DNA from: Rhodoferax koreense
Lineage (GTDB): Bacteria; Pseudomonadota; Gammaproteobacteria; Burkholderiales; Burkholderiaceae_C
DNA: 64,000 nt
Assembly (NCBI RefSeq): GCF_001955695.1
Contig: NZ_CP019236.1
Span: 4,836,001 to 4,900,000 of the forward strand
Direction: 5' to 3'
Shown: positions 17,085 through 23,904 of the stretch, in pieces
How positions within the stretch are numbered: position 1 is the first letter of the stretch
Layout: the number at the start of each line of letters is the position of its first letter
Position numbers and translations under genes: made by a program
The notes under the pieces: generated by a model
Told to the model about the DNA's origin: nothing
Database searches by the model: none
The model's input: only the letters and a program-made list of their open reading frames with translations

Positions 17085-18062
17085 TCAGTCGAGGACGATG
17101 CGGCGTTCGGTGATCACGCGGCCCCACCGCGCGCTGGTTTCGAGCATGTCCTTGCGGAGCTCTTCCGGCGTGCTGGCGACCACTTCCACGCCCTGGCGCC
17201 GCAACTTGTCACGCAACTCCTGCCCGGCCAGCACCACGCGCACGGACTCGTACAGCCTGTCCACCACCTCCTTGGCCGTTCCCGCCGGGGCGAACAGGCC
17301 GAATTTGGTGGTCGCATCGAACTGCGGAATGCCGGATTCCCCGACGGTGGGCACGTCCGGCAACATGGGCGAACGGGCCGAGCCGGTCACGGCCAGGGGT
17401 TTCAGGCGGCCGCCCGCGATCAGGGGCAGGGCGACGCCGATATCCACGAAGCCAACGTCGACTTCGCCCATGGCAATCGCCATCGTGGCGGGGCCACCGC
17501 CTTTGTAGGGAATATGGGTCATGGAGGTCTTGGTGAGGTCCATGAAAAGCTCGCTCGCCAGGTGGCTCGTCGACCCGCTTCCACCGGTGGAGAAGTTGAG
17601 TTTTCCCGGATTCGCACGGGACATGTCGAGCAGGTCCGCGAGCCCGCGGGCCGTGGAGGCGGGCTTGACGGTCAGGATCAGCGGGCTCGCGGCCAGCAAC
17701 GAGACGGGCGCCAGCGCATCCTGGCTATACGGCAGCTTCTTGATCAGATGGGGCGCGATGGCGTAGGTGCTGTTGGTGGCCAGGATCAGGGTGTAGCCAT
17801 CCGGCGCCGCCTTGGCGACCTCGGCCTGTCCGATGGTGCCTACCGCGCCGGGGCGGTTGTCCACCACGACAGACTGCCCCAGATGCTTCGCCATCTCCGC
17901 GCCGATCTGGCGGGCGAGGATGTCCGTGGCGCCACCGGGTGCCCAGGCGACCATCAATTTGATCGGCCTGCTCGGGTAGGGAGAAGGCTGCGCCACCACA
18001 GGGGACGCGACGACACCGCAGGCGACGCTCGCCATGAGCAGCAATGCATGGGCAATTTTCAA
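17085..18062 (-). CDS. Bug-type (TctC) periplasmic substrate-binding protein
   Basis: This 325-residue receptor has a signal peptide (MKIAHALLLMASVACG...VVAQ) and the Bug fold, with YPSRPIKLMVAWAPGGATDILAR after the cleavage site, AAPDGYTLILATNSTYAIAP, HIPYKGGGPATMAIAMGEVD and VPTVGESG. Bug proteins bind small carboxylates or amides for tripartite tricarboxylate transporters; many have no nearby membrane genes, as here. The start is a TTG at 18062: AGGAG lies exactly six bases upstream and the protein then begins directly with the signal peptide. The frame is open to 18137 but the extra 25 residues would precede the signal sequence. It is probably cotranscribed with the opine-dehydrogenase-like gene. 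Confidence 0.9.
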   Translation of the reverse strand: MKIAHALLLMASVACGVVASPVVAQPSPYPSRPIKLMVAWAPGGATDILARQIGAEMAKHLGQSVVVDNRPGAVGTIGQAEVAKAAPDGYTLILATNSTYAIAPHLIKKLPYSQDALAPVSLLAASPLILTVKPASTARGLADLLDMSRANPGKLNFSTGGSGSTSHLASELFMDLTKTSMTHIPYKGGGPATMAIAMGEVDVGFVDIGVALPLIAGGRLKPLAVTGSARSPMLPDVPTVGESGIPQFDATTKFGLFAPAGTAKEVVDRLYESVRVVLAGQELRDKLRRQGVEVVASTPEELRKDMLETSARWGRVITERRIVLD

Positions 18063-18222
18063 TCCGGACTCCTGAGAAACATCAAGCCCGGTCAGTCTAG
18101 GACGCAGCTTCCGCGGTGGATAGCGAACAATTTTCAAGCCCTGTTAACCGCCGGTAGACGTCGAGCGACGTCCCTTCCACGCTTCGGCACCGCAGGCTGC
18201 GCGCAGTGCGGAGGGCGGTGGC

Positions 18223-18684
18223 TCAATCCCTGACCAGGTGCGGGGGCAGCAGCCGGGCCGCCTTCTGGAAGAAAAGGAATTCGTCGTCGGTCATCCCCTC
18301 CGCCGAGAAGTCGAAATGGCACAAAGTGCCGAAGAGCTCGCCGGCATTGTCCAGCAACGGGACGCCGTGGTAGGACAGCAGTACGCCCTGGTAGGCGTGG
18401 CCGTTCAGCCGGTGGTCCAACGCGCTGTTTCCGGTTCGAAACTGCCCGTTGCGCATGACAAACTGGCAGAAGCTGTCGCCGATGGGCACTTCATCGAACA
18501 CGTCCGGTTTGGGTTCGGCCGCCTTGTCGTGGAACTCCACCGCCCGCATGGATTGCCCGGTAAAGCGGAACGCGGCGGTGTAACGGTGCGCCACGCGGTC
18601 GTTCAGCGCCGCCAGGCCTGCCTTCAAGCCGCCGGTCTTGAGCGTGTCCTTGAACCGCTCGAGTTCGAAAAATTGGTGATCCAT
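18223..18684 (-). CDS. Stand-alone GAF-domain protein
   Basis: This 153-residue soluble protein is essentially one GAF domain: YTAAFRFTGQSMRAVEFHD near residue 35, DSFCQFVMRNGQF near 70, and the closing strand ELFGTLCHFDFSAEGMTDDEFLFF near 115. The pattern resembles GAF sensors that read small molecules or redox state and ends with the short helix that usually links to an output domain, yet no output follows. The ligand is unknown. It lies 160 bases upstream of the Bug receptor on the same strand, with no obvious functional tie. Confidence 0.75.
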   Translation of the reverse strand: MDHQFFELERFKDTLKTGGLKAGLAALNDRVAHRYTAAFRFTGQSMRAVEFHDKAAEPKPDVFDEVPIGDSFCQFVMRNGQFRTGNSALDHRLNGHAYQGVLLSYHGVPLLDNAGELFGTLCHFDFSAEGMTDDEFLFFQKAARLLPPHLVRD

Positions 18685-18880
18685 GCGATTGCCTATCCCT
18701 GTGCGCCTGGCAACCCTCGTCCAAGATGGGCCATTGTAGGTGAGTGCCGCCCCAACAGCCTGTGGCCCACATCGTTCGAATCCTTGCGATTTCGCAAGTG
18801 CCGTATCTCCGACGTGGTTGCTAATTCAGTCGGTCCTGCGCCACGCAGCTTCCAAGCCCACATCTACCAGGAGAAAAGAA

Positions 18881-19570
18881 ATGATGACCAGATTTGCGCA
18901 ACTGCTGTTCGCGCTCCTTTTGACGTCGAGCCATTTAGCCCATGCGTCTTGGACGAGCTTTTCGCTCGATCAGATCGACGCGCCGCTCAGCGCCCCACGC
19001 CACATCGACATCGCCACTCTCGATCCCTTCGCCTTGGGAACGACGATCGAACTCGGTGTGCCATCGGTGTCGCCAGGAACTCCGCTCTTCAGTTTCAGGA
19101 ACGCCACCGGCTTCACGCTGGACGACTTCCATGTGACCATCACCTGCGTACAGACCGATCTCAACGCATGCAACGGTGGGCAGGTATTCGGCCCCTCCCA
19201 GCCATCGAGCGACATCTTCAGTCAAGTCTCCGACAACGTGGTCCCCTCGCAGAATGCCGGGATCTACACATGGAATTTCGACTTTTCCGGCGGGGATATC
19301 CTGCCGGGCGAACTCTTCGCCATCGTTGACAAGGGCAACGCTCTCGGACTTCCGCCCGCCGTGCTCGGCATCACCGCACGCGCTTCAGTCCCTGAGCCAA
19401 GCAGCGCCTTGTTGACCCTCTCGGCGTTGGCCTTCGTCGGCCTGATCAGCCGGCGTCGGCGCGTCGTCAAGTGCCCCATCCCCCCCCGCAGGTCGGTGGT
19501 GCATGTTCTCCAACTCAGGAATCCGCAGCACCGCGCGAGCCCATTCACAAGGCATACATCGATGGGCTGA
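18881..19570 (+). CDS. PEP-CTERM sorting-domain surface protein with atypical C-terminal extension
   Basis: This 229-residue exported protein has a signal peptide (MMTRFAQLLFALLLTSSHLAHA) and a beta-rich middle with no named domain. A PEP-CTERM sorting signal runs VPEPSSALLTLSALAFVGLI followed by SRRRR, near residues 170-195. Such proteins are cut by an exosortase and linked to extracellular polysaccharide in biofilm formers. The start is set by AGGAG eight bases before the ATG. The odd point is that about 35 residues follow the arginine cluster, where this class normally ends. The extension overlaps the acyltransferase gene by 100 bases and crosses a run of eight cytosines at 19480-19487. 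No exosortase gene is in the window. Confidence 0.82.
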   Translation: MMTRFAQLLFALLLTSSHLAHASWTSFSLDQIDAPLSAPRHIDIATLDPFALGTTIELGVPSVSPGTPLFSFRNATGFTLDDFHVTITCVQTDLNACNGGQVFGPSQPSSDIFSQVSDNVVPSQNAGIYTWNFDFSGGDILPGELFAIVDKGNALGLPPAVLGITARASVPEPSSALLTLSALAFVGLISRRRRVVKCPIPPRRSVVHVLQLRNPQHRASPFTRHTSMG

Positions 19571-21507
19571 GGGCCTTGGCGGTGTCCATGGTGATCCTGA
19601 ATCACTTCCACGCCGATTGGATGCCGAGTGGATTCATCGGGGTAGATGTTTTCTTCGTGATCTCCGGCTACGTGATCACGCTGAATCTGGCGTCCAAACA
19701 ACACCTCCGCTTTGCCGAGTTTTGTCTCGGCTTCTACGCGCATCGCATCAAGCGGCTGTTTCCCGCACTGTGCCTGATGGTGGTGCTGTCGAGCGTGGCG
19801 ATCAGCCTCTTCAATCCAGACGCACACAGATCCATCAATACGGGCTGGACCGCGCTGTTCGGCGCATCTAACATCTTTCTGTGGGCCCAGGCCAACGATT
19901 ACTTTTCGGGCGCCACCCAACTCAATCCCTTCACGCACACCTGGTCGCTGGGTGTTGAGGAACAGTTCTATTTCGTTTTCCCGGTGATCCTATGGATTGG
20001 CCTTGTCAAACTGGGCCATCGCCCGAGGCTGCTGACGTACTTCCTGGCTGCCACATGCACGCTCTCCGTGGTCTCATTCCTGGTCTACTCGCAGCTAAAA
20101 CCCATGGCCGCCTACTACCTCATGCCGACCAGATTCTGGGAGTTGGCCAGCGGCGCAATGCTCGCACTCGGCACGCGGCGCAGCCGATCCAGGCCTGGCA
20201 GGCGGTTCCGCAACGCGCCCGCTGTGGCGATGGCCGGTCTGTTCTCGACATGTTTGCTACCCGCCACATGGTTTTCCGTGTCCATACCGATGGCGGTACT
20301 TTTCACAGCGGCGATGATTCATCAAGAGCGACGGGACCATTACGTGTACGACGCTCTTTCGGGAAAGGTCGCCGTGCATCTGGGAAGGGTCTCATACTCC
20401 CTTTATCTTTGGCATTGGCCGTTGCTGGTCGTCGGCAAATGGACCATCGGCGCGGGACCATTGGCTTCCCTGGCGGTGTTGCTCACGGTGATACTGTTCG
20501 CAGAGATGAGCTTTCGCCATGTGGAGCAGCCGTTTCGCCTTTCGCGCTGGGGACCCACCGAATTTCGAACCTTGTCCTACGGGCTCGGAGCGCTTTCCAT
20601 CACGGCCGTCCTTCTGCATGCAGGACTCAAACCGATCGCAGACGGCCTCTATCTCGGCATTCGCCCCGCCCTTGCCGAGCGCGGCGCAGAAAGCCTGGCT
20701 AGACCGTACACCGCCATCGACGGCCTTGCCTGGGCGGGAGAAAAATGTGTCCTGCAGAGCAACCGGGACGTCGGCAAGACGATCGATCCGCAGGCGTGTT
20801 CGTTCGGCGCTTCTCCGAACCCCAGACGCATCATTGTTTTTGGTAATTCGTTCTCTGCCGCCTTTCTCCATGGGCTCGAGGAACTGGCACGCAATGACAG
20901 ATTCACCATCACCCTGACCTCCTCATGGGGTGCCTCAGCCACGCCCAACATGCCCAACAAGAGCGAATGGAGCGCGGTCAACACCTACTACTGGGACAAG
21001 ATCTACCCCGAGCTTGCCTCATCCCTCAAGAGCGGCGACTGGGTATTTCTGATGAGCGACCTGCATGATTTTTCCCCAAGCAAGGCCAGCCTGGAATCCC
21101 GCGATCTGATTGGCAGGTACCGCAGTGAACTGTCTGGAATGGCTCAGCAACTGGGCAGGCGCAGAGTGAAGCTCGCTGTGTTGCACGGCAACCCATTCGC
21201 CAGAGAGGCGCAGTGCGAGCCGGCGATCGCCCTGGCTCAGTGGTTCTCTCCTTTTGGGAGACCGTGCAACTTCTATGGGAAGGAAGACACCCTTCAACGA
21301 AGAAGGCCACTGGATATTGCATTGAAATCGCTGGGATCTCAAATTGTCATCGTGGATCTTCTGGACGTGTTCTGCCCTTCCGCGACTTGCAACTACGAAG
21401 GGAAATCGGGCGAAGTCCTGTACCGGGACGGTTGGTCTCATCCTTCGGCGGAAGCCGCCCGGCTTTCATATCCCATCTTGCGCGATGCGTTCACCGCCTT
21501 ACGCTGA
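19471..21507 (+). CDS. Acyltransferase 3 / SGNH-domain membrane protein (OafA-like)
   Basis: This 678-residue protein has an N-terminal acyltransferase-3 domain with about ten membrane helices (about 25-375; YIDGLRALAVSMVIL, GVDVFFVISGYVIT, SLGVEEQFYFVFP) and a periplasmic SGNH hydrolase-like domain (about 440-675). The latter carries the serine in VFGNSFSAAF and the histidine in DGWSHPSAEAARL. Relatives O-acetylate lipopolysaccharide, capsule or peptidoglycan sugars. The start is uncertain: the first possible codon is GTG at 19471, which has no Shine-Dalgarno and lies inside the preceding PEP-CTERM gene, so translation is probably coupled. The pairing suggests that both act on the same surface polysaccharide. 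Confidence 0.88.
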   Translation: MPHPPPQVGGACSPTQESAAPREPIHKAYIDGLRALAVSMVILNHFHADWMPSGFIGVDVFFVISGYVITLNLASKQHLRFAEFCLGFYAHRIKRLFPALCLMVVLSSVAISLFNPDAHRSINTGWTALFGASNIFLWAQANDYFSGATQLNPFTHTWSLGVEEQFYFVFPVILWIGLVKLGHRPRLLTYFLAATCTLSVVSFLVYSQLKPMAAYYLMPTRFWELASGAMLALGTRRSRSRPGRRFRNAPAVAMAGLFSTCLLPATWFSVSIPMAVLFTAAMIHQERRDHYVYDALSGKVAVHLGRVSYSLYLWHWPLLVVGKWTIGAGPLASLAVLLTVILFAEMSFRHVEQPFRLSRWGPTEFRTLSYGLGALSITAVLLHAGLKPIADGLYLGIRPALAERGAESLARPYTAIDGLAWAGEKCVLQSNRDVGKTIDPQACSFGASPNPRRIIVFGNSFSAAFLHGLEELARNDRFTITLTSSWGASATPNMPNKSEWSAVNTYYWDKIYPELASSLKSGDWVFLMSDLHDFSPSKASLESRDLIGRYRSELSGMAQQLGRRRVKLAVLHGNPFAREAQCEPAIALAQWFSPFGRPCNFYGKEDTLQRRRPLDIALKSLGSQIVIVDLLDVFCPSATCNYEGKSGEVLYRDGWSHPSAEAARLSYPILRDAFTALR

Positions 21508-21521
21508 CGCAGGCCACCGCC

Positions 21522-21535
21522 TTGCGCCATCTCAA
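21522..21535 (+). promoter_or_regulatory. FNR-type site upstream of phosphoribosyltransferase
   Basis: TTGCG-CCAT-CTCAA matches the FNR/ANR consensus TTGAT-N4-ATCAA in its core TTG-N8-CAA. Its centre is 21528.5. A -10-like AACAAT lies at 21558-21563, which puts the site about 41 bases before a start near 21570, the class II activator position. The gene start is at 21628. Confidence 0.55.
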
Positions 21536-21627
21536 TCCAGGCACACGCCGTGCGACGAACAATGGAAGGCCAGTTTTCGCAGCATCGCCTGCCCGCACCC
21601 AGGACTCACTCGGAAGGACCCCATGCC

Positions 21628-22290
21628 ATGTTTGCCGACCGACTTGACGCCGCCGAGCGCTTGGCCGAGGCGCTTCAACACTACGGAGATCGACAACCTT
21701 TGATCCTCGCCATTCCCCGGGGAGCGGTGTTCATGGGCGCGGTGCTGGCGCGCCGCCTGCACGGCGAACTGGACGTCATCATGGTTCGCAAGCTTCGAGC
21801 GCCAGATGCACCCGAATTCGCCGTGGGCGCGGTCGATGAGGCCGGTTGGACGTACATTGCGCCGCATGCGCAAGCCGCTGGCGCCCAGCCTGGCTACCTC
21901 GAGGCAGAGACGCGGGGGCAGTTGCGCGAAATACGCCGTCGCCGCGCGCTTTACACGCCGGGGCGCCCGCCCGTGGAAGCCACCGGCCGAACCGTGATCG
22001 TGGTGGACGACGGCCTGGCCACGGGCGCCACGATGATCGCGGCCCTGCATACCGTGCGAGAACGCAAGCCCGCCCGGCTGGTATGCGCGGTCCCCGTGGT
22101 CTCCCCACACGCTCTTGCGCAGGTTCGGGTCCTCGCGGACGAAACGGTCTGCCTCCAGGCGTCGGCTAATCTCCGTGCTGTGGGTCAGTTCTACCGCGCA
22201 TTCCCGCAGGTGGAAGATGCCCAGGTGGCGGCTTTGCTCAACGCGAGGAATACGGCCGCTGCCGCGCGCAAGGATGCGCGTGGCGCCTGA
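21628..22290 (+). CDS. Phosphoribosyltransferase-domain protein
   Basis: This 220-residue type I phosphoribosyltransferase fold has the PRPP-binding signature VIVVDDGLATGATM near residue 125, the early loop AIPRGAVFMGAVLARRL near 25 and the flexible-hood region VRKLRAPDAPEFAVGAV near 50. Proteins of this group, unlike purine salvage enzymes, are often found among stress and dormancy genes and their substrate is unknown. The start at 21628 is preceded by GGAAGGA; an earlier frame opening at 21550 would overlap the proposed promoter. Transcription probably begins near 21570 under the FNR-type site. The next gene is convergent, 59 bases away. Confidence 0.85.
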   Translation: MFADRLDAAERLAEALQHYGDRQPLILAIPRGAVFMGAVLARRLHGELDVIMVRKLRAPDAPEFAVGAVDEAGWTYIAPHAQAAGAQPGYLEAETRGQLREIRRRRALYTPGRPPVEATGRTVIVVDDGLATGATMIAALHTVRERKPARLVCAVPVVSPHALAQVRVLADETVCLQASANLRAVGQFYRAFPQVEDAQVAALLNARNTAAAARKDARGA

Positions 22291-22349
22291 TGGACGATTT
22301 TCGCGCCGACCGATCGGCAACCGCAGCGACGGCCGCACCTTCCCGTGGC

Positions 22350-22718
22350 CTAGGTCGGCGATGCCTCCTGAAGCCGCGCTTCCTCGTGCTTGCGCCAAAG
22401 CGCATAGAAGCGACGGAATTCATCGTCTCGGCGTCCTCGCAGGCCCGTGTCGTGCCAGCCTGCCAGGAATTCGGACTCCTCGACGGTCAACCCTCGCAAA
22501 ACCTCCTGGTCGGCGGCATTGCGCGACAGGGCACCGACTCGGATGAGGCGTGCACGCACCTGAGGCGGGAAAGCCAGGAAATCAGACGTGCCGGAAGTTT
22601 GCGCAGCATCCATGCAACAACACCGCGATGTTTCAGCATCCCGGGCGCTTCGCCTCATGCGGCCAGCCCACCGCTGGAACATGGCCACTGAATCCTCGTC
22701 GAATGCCATGGCTGCCAT
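22350..22718 (-). CDS. Hypothetical protein, 122 residues, in stress cluster
   Basis: I do not recognise a domain. The protein is soluble and mostly helical, with a CCC triplet near residue 33 and a charged C-terminal half (LTVEESEFLAGWHDTGLRGRRDDEFRRFYALWRKHEE). It starts three bases after the stop of the ribosome-hibernation-like gene, so the two are surely cotranscribed. Codon use has a GC-rich third position like its neighbours. A 133-codon ORF on the opposite strand (22290-22691) shares the TGATG junction with the phosphoribosyltransferase but has a low-complexity composition; the minus-strand frame is preferred. Its role may be tied to translation arrest or stress survival by context only. 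Confidence 0.6.
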   Translation of the reverse strand: MAAMAFDEDSVAMFQRWAGRMRRSARDAETSRCCCMDAAQTSGTSDFLAFPPQVRARLIRVGALSRNAADQEVLRGLTVEESEFLAGWHDTGLRGRRDDEFRRFYALWRKHEEARLQEASPT

Positions 22719-22721
22719 CTC

Positions 22722-23150
22722 TCAAACGTTGTTTTCATGGATTGGCACAACAGCCGAACGCAGGGCGGCTCGGGCCGGCGCCTGGCCCGGCCAGGACATC
22801 GGATGTTCGCGCACGCCCGCGTCTGGGCCTTCGTTCAGGCTCCGCACGGGCCGCATGCTGTCTTCCAGTTGCCGCCGGGCCCGGCTGAAGACCTGCCGCA
22901 CCGAGGTGCGTGCATCGGGTGACTCGGCGGCGCGCACCTGCAGTTCACGACCAGGCAGCCGCACGACCAGACGAACCTGCCGGTCGTGCTGCGGCGTGGA
23001 GGGTTGTCCTTTCTCCGGCCCGATGAAAACCCGGCAGGTCATGGCGCACCGGACCGCACTCAGCAGCTTGGCCGCCTCTTCCCTTGCCACCGTTTCGATG
23101 CCAACCGGTGCTCGCGTACTCGACATGTGGATCTGGATGCTGTCTTCCAT
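22722..23150 (-). CDS. HPF/RaiA-like (ribosome hibernation / sigma-54 modulation) family protein, divergent
   Basis: This 142-residue protein resembles the hibernation-promoting factor fold in its first 100 residues. It opens with a strand (SIQIHMSST), has a helix ending in LLSAVRCAMTCRVFIGPEKG, then strands VRLVVRLPGRELQVRAAE and a final helix DARTSVRQVFSRARRQLED. Such proteins bind 30S subunits and stall ribosomes in starving or hypoxic cells. Similarity is judged by pattern, not alignment, and the C-terminal 40 residues have no counterpart in short HPF. It is followed at three bases by the 122-residue hypothetical gene and preceded by the phasin-like gene, probably one transcript. Confidence 0.6.
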   Translation of the reverse strand: MEDSIQIHMSSTRAPVGIETVAREEAAKLLSAVRCAMTCRVFIGPEKGQPSTPQHDRQVRLVVRLPGRELQVRAAESPDARTSVRQVFSRARRQLEDSMRPVRSLNEGPDAGVREHPMSWPGQAPARAALRSAVVPIHENNV

Positions 23151-23251
23151 TCGAACTCACCTGTTCTTTCTTTTGTTCCGTCATTCGCGCCGCCGCAGGA
23201 TCGGCCCATCGCATCCATCGAAGCAACAAGCCAGTGACGTGCAGCCCCTCC

Positions 23252-23785
23252 CTACTTGCGCCCGCGAGGCTCCGTTGCCGGCATGACCGCGGCCACCCAG
23301 GCCTTGGCCACCGCCTGCCACGTGGTCAGCGAGCGGTCCAGCCAGGGGGCCATGGCAGGCGTGGTAACGCGCCTGGCACCGCCGTCGAAAAAGGGCATCG
23401 CACACAATTTCGACGCACTTTTGCCGTTCGCACGAATGGCCTTCGCAATGGCGGACTGCATTTCCGCCCAGGCATTCGCCATCTCTGCCTGCCCACTCAA
23501 GGTCTGCACGATGCCCTTCGTCACCAGCTCGCGCTGGATGTCCAGCCAATCCTTCGGATGGCGGCTGAGGACCAGCCCGCGTTCCGCCTCGGCCACCTCC
23601 TCAACCCATTGCCGGCAGAGGTCGGACTGCACGCGCCGCATCTGCTCCAGGAAGTAAAGCATCAGGTGATGCGTCTGGAGATCCGCGGATTCGGCGGCCG
23701 TCACATCCTCGACGTCCTCGATCTCGGCCTCGTCGGATCGCGCCATTCGCCGTGCGGTTCGCTGAGCATGTGCGTTGTTTTCCAT
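23252..23785 (-). CDS. Phasin-like helical protein
   Basis: This 177-residue helical protein looks like a member of the broad phasin group that coats polyhydroxyalkanoate granules. Supporting features are the long amphipathic helices (LEQMRRVQSDLCRQWVEEVAEAERG, VQTLSGQAEMANAWAEMQSAIAKAI) and the late FFDGGARRVTTPAMAPWLDRSLTTWQAVAKAW. The match is by pattern and is not certain. The start is set by GGAGTTCCC directly before the ATG. An FNR-type site and a good -10 sit upstream, giving a leader of about 70 bases. It is probably the first gene of a transcript running through the HPF-like and 122-residue genes. Confidence 0.6.
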   Translation of the reverse strand: MENNAHAQRTARRMARSDEAEIEDVEDVTAAESADLQTHHLMLYFLEQMRRVQSDLCRQWVEEVAEAERGLVLSRHPKDWLDIQRELVTKGIVQTLSGQAEMANAWAEMQSAIAKAIRANGKSASKLCAMPFFDGGARRVTTPAMAPWLDRSLTTWQAVAKAWVAAVMPATEPRGRK

Positions 23786-23890
23786 GGGAACTCCTTGGGT
23801 TCTGGTGGCAGCGGTCGTGCGTCACGCTTCACTGGATCGCTCGTGTCGGGTCAGCCTTCACAAAGTCTAGGCAGTGAACCGGCGACTGCG

Positions 23891-23904
23891 TTGCGCTAAG
23901 TCAA
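23891..23904 (-). promoter_or_regulatory. FNR-type site upstream of phasin-like operon
   Basis: The plus strand reads TTGCG-CTAA-GTCAA, core TTG-N8-CAA; on the gene strand this is TTGAC-N4-CGCAA. A -10-like TAGACT (four of six to TATAAT) lies at 23864-23869 on the minus strand, giving a predicted start near 23857. The site centre is then at about -41, the class II position. The site overlaps the last codons of the FAD-patatin gene. Confidence 0.6.

Noticed and set aside
19471..19570. A single PEP-CTERM/acyltransferase fusion protein via a frameshift at the C8 run
   Set aside because: Such a fusion would place a membrane anchor and sorting signal before another membrane protein, which makes little sense; coupled separate translation is simpler.
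22290..22691. 133-codon plus-strand ORF sharing TGATG with the phosphoribosyltransferase stop
   Set aside because: The stop-start junction is attractive, but the peptide has a shadow-like composition and the minus-strand gene, tightly linked to the HPF-like gene, fits better.
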